A DNA stretch of 64,000 bases, taken from contig OY821784.1 in the NCBI GenBank assembly GCA_963682175.1, positions 20,131,621-20,195,620 of the forward strand. Direction: 5' to 3'. A program made the translations under genes and the position numbers. Below the pieces are notes generated by a model that made no database searches, was not told the origin of the DNA, and was given only the letters and a program-made list of their open reading frames with translations. This document shows, one piece after another, positions 34,028 to 46,850 of the stretch; positions within the stretch are counted from its first letter, which is position 1, and each line of letters opens with the position of its first letter. This DNA is from Triglochin maritima. Taxonomy: Eukaryota; Streptophyta; Magnoliopsida; Alismatales; Juncaginaceae.

Positions 34028-36490
34028 TCAAGGTGTTGGGGCACGCCCCTTTACCTCCACGTTTTTCTTTTGTTGCACCATAGCCTTTTCTCGAATCACT
34101 TTGAATGTCTCGGGTTGTGGTGATATTGTTTCTAGATCCACCGAAGGTGGTGGTGAAGACCTTCTTCTAGGTTTTGAGTTGGCGCCAGTAGTCCTCCCGT
34201 CTCCTTCTTGCATTTGTGTAGGCCTTTCTACTTCTCCTTGATCGGATTCCACCTCCCTAAGCACATTAAACATTCCCCCACTCGTCCATGAGCCCTTGCG
34301 CATCGTTCCCTTCTCCTTTGCCGCACGTTTTGGAGACTCCCAAACTTCTTCACTTCTCATCAACGAAGCAAGCCCACATTGTTCTCCAAGTAGAGCCACC
34401 CCATGCTCTTTTCCCATTACTTCCACTTCATGAGAGAAAACACTTGACCCCTTCACTATGTTCTTGTTTTCTCTTGCATGTGATTTCCTTCCCACTACCC
34501 CATACGTGATTTTCTCATTTGCTATTTCCTTTGCATCATGGTCCTCCTTTCTTTCCTCCCTTGGATCACGTGTTGCATTTGGGGAGCACTTTCCACTCAT
34601 CTCATTGGCTCTTGCTTTAGTGACATGGTCCCCCCTTCTTTCCTCCCTTGAGTCACGTGTTTCATGAGAGAAACACTCCCCACTCATGACATTTGTTTCT
34701 TCAAGTGTAGAGCACTCATCTCTTCTCTCATTTGCTCTTGCTTTTGGGACATGGTCCCCCCTTCTTTCCTCTCTTGGATCACGTGTTTCTTGAGAGAAAC
34801 AATTGCCACTCATGTCCTTTGTTTCTTCAAGTGTGGAGCACTCATCTCTTCTCTCATTGGCTCTCGATTTAAAGACATGGTCCCCCCTTCTTTCCTCTCT
34901 TGGATCACGTGTTTCATGAGAGAAACAATGGCCACTCAAGTTATTTGTTCATTCAAGTGTGGAGCACTCATCTCTTCTCTCATTTGCTCCTTCAAATGTA
35001 GAGCACTCATCCCTCCTCCTATTGGTTCTTCCAAAATTTGGGCACTCACCTCTATTCTCATTGGTTCTTCCAAAAGTGAGGCACCCACTCTTGACTAGGC
35101 TCTCCATTTCGTCTCCTTGTGATCCACATGGGTGCTCCTCATTTGCCTCCCTTCTCAAGACCGTTATCCCCACACCAACCTCTTTTGTCTCTTCTTGCTG
35201 ACGTGTCTCCTCTTGATTAGCTCCTCCCAAAGTGGTGGAAGAGAATTTGTCACTCCCATTTGCCTCCCCTCTTATGGTCACGAGTCTCCCTTCCTCCCTT
35301 TGCCTTAATTCCATGTCACCATCCACGTCATGAGGCCTAGCAAACATCAAGGAATCCCCATGCTCCACATCATCCTTTCCATCTTCCACATCATCCTCTC
35401 TTCCCTCCACGTCATCTTCCCCTCCAACCCTCCTTTCATGGTCCTTTCGAACCTCCACCACCACCCCCTCCGTTGCTCCCTTCTCCTTGGTGGAGCTCTC
35501 AGTTTTTTCCAACTCACTCACCTCACCACCATGTTTTCTTATGCTAGTCCCCATTTTCTCTTTTCGGTGATGCACTTTGATCCATTTTTCGGCCACACTT
35601 GGAGGAGGTGCTTTCCTCACAACCATGTCTATTACCTTCTTCTTCCTTGGGCACTTGTCCTCCTCATGCCCAAACTCCACGCACTCCTTGCAAAACCCGG
35701 GCCTCCACTCGTATTCCACTAGAACCCGGTGCGGTTCACCACCCTCTACTTGCACGTCGACCCAACTTGGGTAGAGGAAGTCATGTGCCACCTCAATGCA
35801 AACTCTCGCATAAGCCAACCTTCTCCCGGACGCGGTGTGTTCATCCATGTATAGTGGTCTTCCAAGAACACTCGTGATGTTGCTCAACGGCTTTGGTGAC
35901 CAAAAACGGAGGTCAAGCTCCGGCAAGCGAACCCATATTGGAACCGTTGTGATGTTTGCTCTCCTCAAGACAACTTCCGGTGCCCAAGGTTGAACCACTA
36001 ATGGGGAGCCTTTAACGAACCATGGCCCTCCCTCTAGCACCCTCTTGCTATCCTCCTCAAGTGTAAATCTAAACAACAAGAAACCTTGACTTCGTTTGAT
36101 TACCTCCATGCCACCTACTGGCTTCCATACGCCTTGTAGATGCTTCTCCAAGGTCGGCAAATGAGGCCTAAATGCAATGAAATAGCCCACCAACACCTTG
36201 TCCCACCTCTTGAGGGTTTCGACTACCTCCTCTCTAGAGCACACGGCCACCTTCTCCCCTCCCTTAATGGCGGGTGGAACATACTCTAACGCCGTAGAAG
36301 GCTTCTTGCTAGCTTGGAAAAGCTCACTCCACTTCCTTGGGGGAGACTTCGTGCTCCCTAGAGGTGGTGCTTGCGTTTCACCCTCCAAACCCGAGGATAA
36401 AACATTGTTTCTTGCATGATGAAGATCCTTGTTGGTGCCACAATCCCCATCTTGTTCTTGCAAACGTGAATGACTAGTCGTAGGAGCCAT
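34028..36490 (-). pseudogene. LINE A ORF1: DUF4283/CCHC RNA-binding protein, one in-frame stop
   Basis: The frame starts MAPTTSHSRL and gives about 820 codons to the stop at 34028. Residues about 80-235 form the DUF4283-like domain of plant LINE and related proteins (GYFIAFRPHLP, GGPWFVKGSPL, PIWVRLPELDLRFW). Residues 267-280 form a C-x2-C-x4-H-x4-C zinc knuckle (CKECVEFGHEEDKC). The rest is charged and low in order and contains three tandem 42-residue repeats. A TGA at 34949-34951 falls at the start of those repeats where sister repeats have Glu, so a 513-residue protein with both folded domains is still open. ORF1 proteins of this kind bind the LINE RNA. Confidence 0.92.
34605..34985 (-). 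repeat. 126-bp tandem repeat (3 copies) inside LINE A ORF1
   Basis: CATGGTCCCCCC recurs at 34624, 34750 and 34876, exactly 126 bases apart, and the flanking sequence repeats with it. Each copy encodes 42 residues with the core RDPREERRGDHV and DECSTLEET. The period is a multiple of three, so the frame is kept. A shorter, degenerate copy lies just downstream in ORF1 (34537). LINE B ORF1 has no such repeat. Confidence 0.9.
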
Positions 36491-36631
36491 TTTGGTGTGA
36501 AAATCGCGAGTTTTTGTGAAAAAACAAGGGTGAACGGCCTAGGAAACCCTAGGTTCCCCATGCCCAAAACCAAGAGCTTCTCTCTCCTCTCATTTTTCCC
36601 TTTTCCACCTCTATTCACCTTCTTCTTCTCT
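36491..36631 (-). other. LINE A 5' UTR
   Basis: 141 bases between the satellite duplication and the ORF1 ATG. It contains CCTAGGAAACCC (also in LINE B at the same relative place) followed by a CT-rich stretch as read on the + strand. This stretch grades into the satellite, so the exact 5' end is set by the duplication and not by composition. Any internal promoter would lie here; none is recognisable beyond the shared motif. Confidence 0.7.
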
Positions 36632-36648
36632 CTCTCTTCTCTACCTCT
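36632..36648 (+). repeat. target-site duplication of LINE A, copy at LINE 5' end
   Basis: Identical to 30242-30258. The satellite continues without loss after it (CTCGTTCCCTCTCCC). Confidence 0.9.
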
Positions 36649-37317
36649 CTCGTTCCCTCTCCCTCCTCTTCCTTCTTCTCCTTCATTTTCTATCTCCCTC
36701 CTCCTTCTCTCGCTCTCTCCACCTTCTTCTCCCTCCTCTCTCCCTCTCCGCTCTTGTCTATTCTCGTGTTCTCTCTCTCTGCTCTTCTTATCCTCTTTTC
36801 TCCACTCTCCTTCTCTCCCCCTTCTCTACCTCTCGCTCTCGTTCTCCATATCTCTTCTCTCTCTCTCTCCCTTTCCCTCTCTTCTCTTATCTGTCTTCCC
36901 ATTTCTCCTCTTCTCTACCACTCTCCTCCCTCTTTTCCTTCTCTCCTCCTCCTTGTTCTACCCCTCACCTTCTCTCGCTTCTCCTTTTCTCACTCTCCCT
37001 CTTATGCTCTTTCTCTTCTCCTTCTCTCTCGTTCACTCTCTCCTTATCTCTCTTTACTTCTCTCTCTTTCTCCCTCTGTCCTCCCTTCCTCTTCTCTCTC
37101 CCTCTCTTTCTCTCCCTCTCCTCCACTCTCCCTTCTCTCTCTTCTCTCCCTCCTCTCTCCTTCTCTAACGCTCCACCCTTCTCACTCTCCTCTTCTCTCG
37201 TTTCCTCCCTCCTTCTCTGTTCTCCTTCTCTCTCCCTCTTCCTTATCTCTTCTTCTCTCTCTCTCTGTCCTCTTCCCCCCTCTCTCCTCTTCCCTCTTCT
37301 CGTTCCCTATCTCTCCC

Positions 37318-39722
37318 CTTATAAGGATAAGGAGAGATGGAAGAGAGGAGCGAGAGGGAGAGAAGGAGAAGAAGAGAGAGGATAAAGAGAAGAGAAGGAG
37401 ATGGGACTCCTCTCTCAATCTCCTCCTTCCCTTCTTCGCTCCTCTCCCCGTTCTCTCTCCCCCCTTCTTCCCTCTCCTTACCTTCTCTCTCCTTCTCCCT
37501 CCTATCCTCTTCTCTTCCCTCTACTCTCCTTTCTCTCTCTCTTCTCTCCCCTTCTCTATCTCCTTATCCCTCTCCTCCTCTCACCTCTCTCGGTTCCTCC
37601 CTCCTCCTCTATCTCTCTTGCTTCTCTCCTTCTGTGTCTCTACTCTCCCTTCTCTATCTCGTTCCCTTCCCCTTCCCTCTTCTCCTCCTATCCTTCTCCG
37701 TTCTCCTCTCATTTTCTTGTTCCCTCTCACCTCCTCTCTTGTTCCCTCTCTCCTTCTTCTTCTCTCTCTCCCCCTCTTCTCCCTCTCTCTCCTCCCCTCT
37801 CGTCCTCTCGTTCTCTCTCCCTCCCTCCCGCTCTCTCCCTCCTTCTCCGCTCTCTCCTCTTATCCATCCGTGTCCTCTCGTTCCCTCTCTCTTCTCCTTA
37901 TCTCTCCCTCTCTCTCCTGCCCTCTCTTCCTCTCCTCTCCTTCTCCCTCATCTTCTCTCTCTCCTTTAATCCTTTCATCTCCTCTAATTGCCCCTCTCTT
38001 CTCCTTCAATCCCTCTCCTTTTTTTCTCTCACCTTCCCTTCTTTGTCTCCTCCTCTCCCTCTCCTCTTCTCCATTTCCTCTCTCTCCTTCTCCCTCTTAT
38101 TATCTCTTTCTCTCTCTCTCCTCTTATCTGTCCTCTCTTATTTCTCCTTCTCTATCTCCCTCTTATCCCTCTCCTTCTCTCCTTTTCTCTCTCCCACTTA
38201 TCCCACTCCTCCACTCCCTTCTTCTCCTCCTCTCGCTCTCTCTCCCTTCTTCTCCCTCGTATCTCTTATCTTTTCTCCCATCCCTCTCTCCTCTTTTCTG
38301 TTCTCCTTCTCTTCTCTCCTTATCCTTATCCCTATTCTCACTTCTCTGCCTCTATCCTTCTCTCTTCTCCTATGTTGTCTACCTCTCTCCCTTTTCCTTC
38401 TCTCTCATTCTCTCCCCCTTTCTTCCCTCTTCTCTGCCTTCTCATTATCCTTATCCTTCTCCTCCTCTCTCCCTTCTCATTTCTCTCACCTTCTCTTTCT
38501 CTCTCTTCCGTCTATCCCTCTCTCCTTATGCCACTCTCTTTATCTCTCTCTCCTTCTCCATCTTCTTCTCTCCCTTCTCTTGCTTCTCCTTTTCTCCCAC
38601 TCATCTCTCTCTCCTCGTCCCATTATGTACAGCCCTCTCTCACTCTCACTCTCGTTCTACCCCTCTCTCTTCTCTCCTTCTCTACCACTCTCCTTCTCTC
38701 TCACTCTTCCCTCTTCTCTTTCTCTCATCTCCCTCGCCTCATCTCTATCTCCCTCACATTCCCTCTCCTCTCCCTTCCCTCTTATCCCTCTCCCCTTCTT
38801 CTTCTCTCCTTATCCTTCTCTCTTCTTCTTCTCTCTACCCATTTTATCCTTCTCCATCCTCCTCTTTCCCTTCTCCTTCTCTCTCTCCCTCTTTCCTTCT
38901 CTCCCACTCCTTCACCTCCTCTCTCTTCTGCCTCTCTCTTCTTCTCCCTCTCCTTCTCCGTCTCCCCTCTACTTCGCTATCCTCCTGTCTCCCTCATCTC
39001 TTTCTCTCTCCCTCTTCTCTCCTCCTTCCCTCTCTTCTCTACCTCTCTCGTTCCCTCTCCCTCCTCTTCCTTCTTCTCCTTCATTTTCTATCTCCCTCCT
39101 CCTTCTCTCGCTCTCTCCCCCTTCTTCTCCCTCCTCTCTCCCTCTCCGCTCTTGTCTATTCTCGTGTTCTCTCTCTCTCTGCTCTTCTTATCCTCTTTTC
39201 TCCACTCTCCTTCTCTCCCCCTTCTCTACCTCTCCCTCTCGTTCTCCATATCTCTTCTCTCTCTCCCCCTCTCCCTTTCCCTCTCTTCTCTTATCTCTCT
39301 TCCCATTTCTCCTCTTCTCTACCACTCTCCTCCCTCTTCTCCTTCTCTCCTCCTCCTTGTTCTACCCCTCACCTTCTCTCGCTTCTCCTTTTCTCACTCT
39401 CCCTCTTATGCTCTTTCTCTTCTCCTTCTCTCTCGTTCACTCTCTCCTTATCTCTCTTTTCTTCTCTCTCTTTCTCCCTCTCTCCTCCCTTCCTCTTCTC
39501 TCTCCCTCTCTTTCTCTCCCTCTCCTCCACTCTCCCTTCTCTCTCTTCTCTCCCTCCTCTCTCCTTCTCTAACGCTCCACCCTTCTCACTCTCCTCTTCT
39601 CTCGTTTCCTCCCTCCTTCTCTGTTCTCCTTCTCTCTCCCTCTTCCTTATCTATTCTTCTCTCTCTCTCTCTGTCCTCTTCCCCCTCTCTCCTCTTCCCT
39701 CTTCTCGTTCCCTATCTCTCCC
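37318..39722 (+). repeat. satellite unit S13, complete (2405 bp)
   Basis: Close to the S1 reference. Private changes are CTTTGTCTCC near 38042, CATTATGTACAG near 38623 and CTCTCTCCCCCTCTCCC near 39260, the last also seen at the right end of the window near 63900. Confidence 0.95.
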
Positions 39723-42088
39723 CTTATAAGGATAAGGAGAGATGGAAGAGAGGAGCGAGAGGGAGAGAAGGAGAAGAAGAGAGAGGATAAAGAGAAGAGA
39801 AGGAGATGGGACTCCTCTCTCAATCTCCTCCTTCCCTTCTTCGCTCCTCTCCCCATTCTCTCTCCCCCCTTCTTCCCTCTCCTTACCTTCTCTCTCCTTC
39901 TCCCTCCTATCCTCTTCTCTTCCCTCTACTCTCCTTTCTCTCTCTCTTCTCTCCCCTTCTCTATCTCCTTATCCCTCTCCTCCTCTCACCTCTCTCGGTT
40001 CCTCCCTCCTCCTCTATCTCTCTTGCTTCTCTCCTTCTGTGTCTCTACTCTCCCTTCTCTATCTCGTTCCCTTCCCCTTCCCTCTTCTCCTCCTATCCTT
40101 CTCCGTTCTCCTCTCATTTTCTTGTTCCCTCTCACCTCCTCTCTTGTTCCCTCTCTCCTTCTTCTTCTCTCTCTCCCCCTCTTCTCCCTCTCTCTCCTCC
40201 CCTCTCGTCCTCTCGTTCTCTCTCCCTCCCTCCCGCTCTCTCCCTCCTTCTCCGCTCTCTCCTCTTATCCATCCGTGTCCTCTCGTTCCCTCTCTCTTCT
40301 CCTTATCTCTCCCTCTCTCTCCTGCCCTCTCTTCCTCTCCTCTCCTTCTCCCTCATCTTCTCTCTCTCCTTTAATCCTTTCATCTCCTCTAATTGCCCCT
40401 CTCTTCTCCTTCAATCCCTCTCCTTTTTTTCTCTCACCTTCCCTTCTCTGTCTCCTCCTCTCCCTCTCCTCTTCTCCATTTCCCTCTCTCTCCTCTTATC
40501 TGTCCTCTCTTATTTCTCCTTCTCTATCTCCCTCTTATCCCTCTCCTTCTCTCCTTTTCTCTCTCCCACTTATCCCACTCCTCCACTCCCTCCTTCTCCT
40601 CCTCTCGCTCTCTCTCCCTTCTTCTCCGTCGTATCTCTTATCTTTTCTCCCATCCCTCTCTCCTCTTTTCTGTTATCCTTCTCTTCTCTCCTTATCCTTA
40701 TCCCTATTCTCACTTCTCTGCCTCTATCCTTCTCTCTTCTCCTATGTTGTCTACCTCTCTCTCTTCTCCTTCTCTCTCATTCACTCCCCCTCTCTTCCCT
40801 CTTCTCTGCCTTCTCATTATCCTTATCCTTCTCCTCCTCTCTCCCTTCTCATTTCTCTCACCTTCTCTTTCTCTCTCTTCCGTCTATCCCTCTCTCCTTA
40901 TGCCACTCTCTTTATCTCTCTCTCCTTCTCCATCTTCTTCTCTCCCTTATCTTGCTTCTCCTTTTCTCCCACTCATCTCTCTCTCCTCGTCCCATTCTGT
41001 ACAGCCCTTCTCTCACTCTCTCTCGTTCTACCCCTCTCTCTTCTCTCCTTCTCTACCACTCTCCTTCTCTCTCACTCTTCCCTCTTCTCTTTCTCTCATC
41101 TCCCTCGCCTCATCTCTATCTCCCCCACATTCCCTCTCCTCTCCCTTCCCTCTTATCCCTCTCCCCTTCTTCTTCTCTCCTTATCCTTCTCTCTTCTTCT
41201 TCTCTCTACCCATTTTATCCTTCTCCATCCTCCTCTTTCCCTTCTCCTTCTCTCTCTCCCTCTTTCCTTCTCTCCCACTCCTTCACCTCCTCTCTCTTCT
41301 GCCTCTCTCTTCTTCTCCCTCTCCTTCTCCGTCTCCCCTCTACTTCGCTATCCTCCTGGCTCCCTCATCTCTTTCTCTCTCCCTCTTCTCTCCTCCTTCC
41401 CTCTCTTCTCTACCTCTCTCGTTCCCTCTCCCTCCTCTTCCTTCTTCTCCTTCATTTTCTATCTCCCTCCTCCTTCTCTCGCTCTCTCCCCCTTCTTCTC
41501 CCTCCTCTCTCCCTCTCCGCTCTTGTCTATTCTCGTGTTCTCTCTCTCTCTGCTCTTCTTATCCTCTTTTCTCCACTCTCCTTCTCTCGCCCTACTCTAC
41601 CTCTCGCTCTCGTTCTCCATATCTCTTCTCTCTCTCTCTCCCTTTCCCTCTCTTCTCTTATCTCTTTTCCCATTTCTCCTCTTCTCTACCACTCTCCTCC
41701 CTCTTCTCCTTCTATCCTCCTCCTTGTTATACCCCTCACCTTCTCTCGCTTCTCCTTTTCTCACTCTCCCTCTTATGCTCTTTCTCTTCTCCTTCTCTCT
41801 CTTTCACTCTCTTCTTATCTCTCTTTACTTCTCTCTCTTTCTCCCTCTCTCCTCCCTTCCTCTTCTCTCTCCCTCTCTTTCTCTCCCTCTCCTCCACTCT
41901 CCCTTCTCTCTCTTCTCTCCCTCCTCTCTCCTTCTCTAACGCTCCACCCTTCTCACTCTCCTCTTCTCTCGTTTCCTCCCTCCTTCTCTGTTCTCCTTCT
42001 CTCTCCCTCTTCCTTATCTCTTCTTCTCTCTCTCTCTGTCCTCTTCCCCCCTCTCTCCTCTTCCCTCTTCTCGTTCCCTATCTCTCCC
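39723..42088 (+). repeat. satellite unit S14, complete (2366 bp)
   Basis: About 34 bases are lost near 40492 between two CTCTCTCC repeats, a loss shared with S15. CTGGCTCCC (41357) begins here and runs through S18. TCTCGCCCTACTC near 41586 is shared with S16. Confidence 0.95.
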
Positions 42089-44448
42089 CTTATAAGGATA
42101 AGGAGAGATGGAAGAGAGGAGCGAGAGGGAGAGAAGGAGAAGAAGAGAGAGGATAAAGAGAAGAGAAGGAGATGGGACTCCTCTCTCAATCTCCTCCTTC
42201 CCTTCTTCGCTCCTCTCCCCGTTCTCTCTCCCCCCTTCTTCCCTCTCCTTACCTTCTCTCTCCTTTTCCCTCCTATCCTCTTCTCTTCCCTCTACTCTCC
42301 TTTCTCTCTCTCTTCTCTCCCCTTCTCTATCTCCTTATCCCTCTCCTCCTCTCACCTCTCTCGGTTCCTCCCTCCTCCTCTATCTCTCTTGCTTCTCTCC
42401 TTCTGTGTCTCTACTCTCCCTTCTCTATCTCGTTCCCTTCCCCTTCCCTCTTCTCCTCCTATCCTTCTCCGTTCTCCTCTCATTTTCTTGTTCCCTCTCA
42501 CCTCCTCTCTTGTTCCCTCTCTCCTTCTTCTTCTCTCTCTCCCCCTCTTCTCCCTCTCTCTCCTCCCCTCTCGTCCTCTCGTTCTCTCTCCCTCCCTCCC
42601 GCTCTCTCCCTCCTTCTCCGCTCTCTCCTCTTATCCATCCGTGTCCTCTCGTTCCCTCTCTCTTCTCCTTATCTCTCCCTCTCTCCTGCCCTCTCTTCCT
42701 CTCCTCTCCTTCTCCCTCATCTTCTCTCTCTCCTTTAATCCTTTCATCTCCTCTAATTGCCCCTCTCTTCTCCTTCAATCCCTCTCCTTTTTTTCTCTCA
42801 CCTTCCCTTCTCTGTCTCCTCCTCTCCCTCTCCTCTTCTCCATTTCCCTCTCTCTCCTCTTATCTGTCCTCTCTTATTTCTCCTTCTCTATCTCCCTCTT
42901 ATCCCTCTCCTTCTCTCCTTTTCTCTCTCCCACTTATCCCACTCCTCCACTCCCTCCTTCTCCTCCTCTCGCTCTCTCTCCCTTCTTCTCCCTCGTATCT
43001 CTTATCTTTTCTCCCATCCCTCTCTCCTCTTTTCTGTTCTCCTTCTCTTCTCTCCTTATCCTTATCCCTATTCTCACTTCTCTGCCTCTATCCTTCTCTC
43101 TTCTCCTATGTTGTCTACCTCTCTCTCTTCTCCTTCTCTCTCATTCTCTCCCCTCTCTTCCCTCTTCTCTGCCTTCTCATTATCCTTATCCTTCTCCTCT
43201 CTCCCTTCTCATTTCTCTCACCTTCTCTTTCTCTCTCTTCCGTCTATCCCTCTCTCCTTATTCCACTCTCTTTATCTCTCTCTCCTTCTCCATCTTCTTC
43301 TCTCCCTTATCTTGCTTCTCCTTTTCTCCCACTCATCTCTCTCTCCTCGTCCCATTCTGTACAGCCCTTCTCTCACTCTCTCTCGTTCTACCCCTCTATC
43401 TTCTCTCCTTCTCTACCACTCTCCTTCTCTCTCACTCTTCCCTCTTCTCTTTCTCTCATCTCCCTCGCCTCATCTCTATCTCCCCCACATTCCCTCTCCT
43501 CTCCCTTCCCTCTTATCCCTCTCCCCTTCTTCTTCTCTCATTATCCTTCTCTCTTCTTCTTCTCTCTACCCATTTTATCCTTCTCCATCCTCCTCTTTCC
43601 CTTCTCCTTCTCTCTCTCCCTCTTTCCTTCTCTCCCACTCCTTCACCTCCTCTCTCTTCTGCCTCTCTCTTCTTCTCCCTCTCCTTCTCCGTCTCCCCTC
43701 TACTTCGCTATCCTCCTGGCTCCCTCATCTCTTTCTCTCTCCCTCTTCTCTCCTCCTTCCCTCTCTTCTCTACCTCTCTCGTTCCCTCTCCCTCCTCTTC
43801 CTTCTTCTCCTTCATTTTCTATCTCCCTCCTCCTTCTCTCGCTCTCTCCCCCTTCTTCTCCCTCCTCTCTCCCTCTCCGCTCTTGTCTATTCTCGTGTTC
43901 TCTCTCTCTGCTCTTCTTATCCTCTTTTCTCCACTCTCCTTCTCTCCCCCTTCTCTACCTCTCGCTCTCGTTCTCCATATCTCTTCTCTCTCTCTCTCTC
44001 CCTTTCCCTCTCTTCTCTTATCTCTCTTCCCATTTCTCCTCTTCTCTACCACTCTCCTCCCTCTTCTCCTTCTCTCCTCCTCCTTGTTCTACCCCTCACC
44101 TTCTCTCGCTTCTCCTTTTCTCACTCTCCCTCTTATGCTCTTTCTCTTCTCCTTCTCTCTCGTTCACTCTCTCCTTATCTCTCTTTACTTCTCTCTCTTT
44201 CTCCCTCTCTCCTCCCTTCCTCTTCTCTCTCCCTCTCTTTCTCTCCCTCTCCTCCACTCTCCCTTCTCTCTCTTCTCTCCCTCCTCTCTCCTTCTCTAAC
44301 GCTCCACCCTTCTCACTCTCCTCTTCTCTCGTTTCCTCCCTCCTTCTCTGTTCTCCTTCTCTCTCCCTCTTCCTTATCTCTTCTTCTCTCTCTCTCTGTC
44401 CTCTTCCCCCCTCTCTCCTCTTCCCTCTTCTCGTTCCCTATCTCTCCC
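42089..44448 (+). repeat. satellite unit S15, complete (2360 bp)
   Basis: It has the same 34-base loss as S14 (near 42858), plus TTATTCCAC replacing TTATGCCAC near 43259 and short losses near 43150 and 43199. Confidence 0.95.
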
Positions 44449-46850
44449 CTTATAAGGATAAGGAGAGATGGAAGAGAGGAGCGAGAGGGAGAGAAGGAGA
44501 AGAAGAGAGAGGATAAAGAGAAGAGAAGGAGATGGGACTCCTCTCTCAATCTCCTCCTTCCCTTCTTCGCTCCTCTCCCCGTTCTCTCTCCCCCCTTCTT
44601 CCCTCTCCTTACCTTCTCTCTCCTTCTCCCTCCTATCCTCTTCTCTTCCCTCTACTCTCCTTTCTCTCTCTCTTCTCTCCCCTTCTCTATCTCCTTATCC
44701 CTCTCCTCCTCTCACCTCTCTCGGTTCCTCCCTCCTCCTCTATCTCTCTTGCTTCTCTCCTTCTGTGTCTCTACTCTCCCTTCTCTATCTCGTTCCCTTC
44801 CCCTTCCCTCTTCTCCTCCTATCCTTCTCCGTTCTCCTCTCATTTTCTTGTTCCCTCTCACCTCCTCTCTTGTTCCCTCTCTCCTTCTTCTTCTCTCTCT
44901 CCCCCTCTTCTCCCTCTCTCTCCTCCCCTCTCGTCCTCTCGTTCTCTCTCCCTCCCTCCCGCTCTCTCCCTCCTTCTCCGCTCTCTCCTCTTATCCATCC
45001 GTGTCCTCTCGTTCCCTCTCTCTTCTCCTTATCTCTCCCTCTCTCTCCTGCCCTCTCTTCCTCTCCTCTCCTTCTCCCTCATCTTCTCTCTCTCCTTTAA
45101 TCCTTTCATCTCCTCTAATTGCCCCTCTCTTCTCCTTCAATCCCTCTCCTTTTTTTCTCTCACCTTCCCTTCTCTGTCTCCTCCTCTCCCTCTCCTCTTC
45201 TCCATTTCCCTCTCTCTCCTTCTCCCTCTTATTATCTCTCTCTTTCTCTCTCCTCTTATCTGTCCTCTCTTATTTCTCCTTGTCTATCTCCCTCTTATCC
45301 CTCTCCTTCTCTCCTTTTCTCTCTCCCACTTATCCCACTCCTCCACTCCCTCCTTCTCCTCCTCTCGCTCTCTCTCCCTTCTTCTCCCTCGTATCTCTTA
45401 TCTTTTCTCCCATCCCTCTCTCCTCTTTTCTGTTCTCCTTCTCTTCTCTCATTATCCTTATCCCTATTCTCATTTCTCTGCCTCTATCATTCTCTCTTCT
45501 CCTATGTTGTCTACCTCTCTCTCTTCTCCTTCTCTCTCATTCTCTCCCCCTCTCTTCCCTCTTCTCTGCCTTCTCATTATCCTTATCCTTCTCCTCCTCT
45601 CTCCCTTCTCATTTCTCTCACCTTCTCTATCTCTCTCTTCCGTCTATCCCTCTCTCCTTATGCCACTCTCTTTATCTCTCTCTCCTTCTCCATCTTCTTC
45701 TCTCCCTTATCTTGCTTCTCCTTTTCTCCCACTCATCTCTCTCTCCTCGTCCCATTCTGTACAGCCCTTCTCTCACTCTCTCTCGTTCTACCCCTCTCTC
45801 TTCTCTCCTTCTCTACCACTCTCCTTCTCTCTCACTCTTCCCTCTTCTCTTTCTCTCATCTCCCTCGCCTCATCTCTATCTCCCCCACATTCCCTCTCCT
45901 CTCCCTTCCCTCTTATCCCTCTCCCCTTCTTCTTCTCTCCTTATCCTTCTCTCTTCTTCTTCTCTCTACCCATTTTATCCTTCTCCATCCTCCTCTTTCC
46001 CTTCTCCTTCTCTCTCTCCCTCTTTCCTTCTCTCCCACTCCTTCACCTCCTCTCTCTTCTGCCTCTCTCTTCTTCTCCCTCTCCTTCTCCGTCTCCCCTC
46101 TACTTCGCTATCCTCCTGGCTCCCTCATCTCTTTCTCTCTCCCTCTTCTCTCCTCCTTCCCCCTCTTCTCTACCTCTCTCGTTCCCTCTCCCTCCTCTTC
46201 CTTCTTCTCCTTCATTTTCTATCTCCCTCCTCCTTCTCTCGCTCTCTCCCCCTTCTTCTCCCTCCTCTCTCCCTCTCCGCTCTTGTCTATTGTCGTGTTC
46301 TCTCTCTCTCTGCTCTTCTTATCCTCTTTTCTCCACTCTCCTTCTCTCGCCCTACTCTACCTCTCGCTCTCGTTCTCCATATCTCTTCTCTCTCTCTCTC
46401 TCCCTTTCCCTCTCTTCTCTTATCTCTCTTCCCATTTCTCCTCTTCTCTACCACTCTCCTCCCTCTTCTCCTTCTCTCCTCCTCCTTGTTCTACCCCTCA
46501 CCTTCTCTCGCTTCTCCTTTTCTCACTCTCCCTCTTATGCTCTTTCTCTTCTCCTTCTCTCTCTTTCACTCTCTCCTTATCTCTCTTTACTTCTCTCTCT
46601 TTCTCCCTCTCTCCTCCCTTCCTCTTCTCTCTCCCTCTCTTTCTCTCCCTCTCCTCCACTCTCCCTTCTCTCTCTTCTCTCCCTCCTCTCTCCTTCTCTA
46701 ACGCTCCACCCTTCTCACTCTCCTCTTCTCTCGTTTCCTCCCTCCTTCTCTGTTCTCCTTCTCTCTCCCTCTTCCTTATCTCTTCTTCTCTCTCTCTCTG
46801 TCCTCTTCCCCCCTCTCTCCTCTTCCCTCTTCTCGTTCCCTATCTCTCCC
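44449..46850 (+). repeat. satellite unit S16, complete (2402 bp)
   Basis: It keeps the 34 bases lost from S14 and S15 but shares TCTCGCCCTACTC (46347) with S14 and TCTCCCCCACATTCC with both. The nearest relatives alternate, so exchange between non-adjacent units is likely. Confidence 0.95.

Larger units (their letters stand above)
30259..36631 (-). mobile_element. L1-type LINE A, near full length (6.37 kb)
   Basis: On the minus strand it has a short 5' UTR, ORF1 (DUF4283-like plus CCHC knuckle), ORF2 (AP-type endonuclease, reverse transcriptase, zf-RVT), and a short 3' UTR ending in a poly(A) tail. It is bounded by 17-bp target-site duplications of satellite sequence, the mark of target-primed reverse transcription. 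It is dead as a coding unit, since ORF1 has one stop and ORF2 three, but it has no frameshift over about 6 kb. It is related to LINE B but clearly divergent in protein sequence, so they are separate insertions and not copies made with the array. Confidence 0.96.

Noticed and set aside
30332..36419. Plus-strand open frames within the two LINEs (for example 35330-35722, 59434-60639)
   Set aside because: They are antisense shadows of ORF1 and ORF2, without domains.
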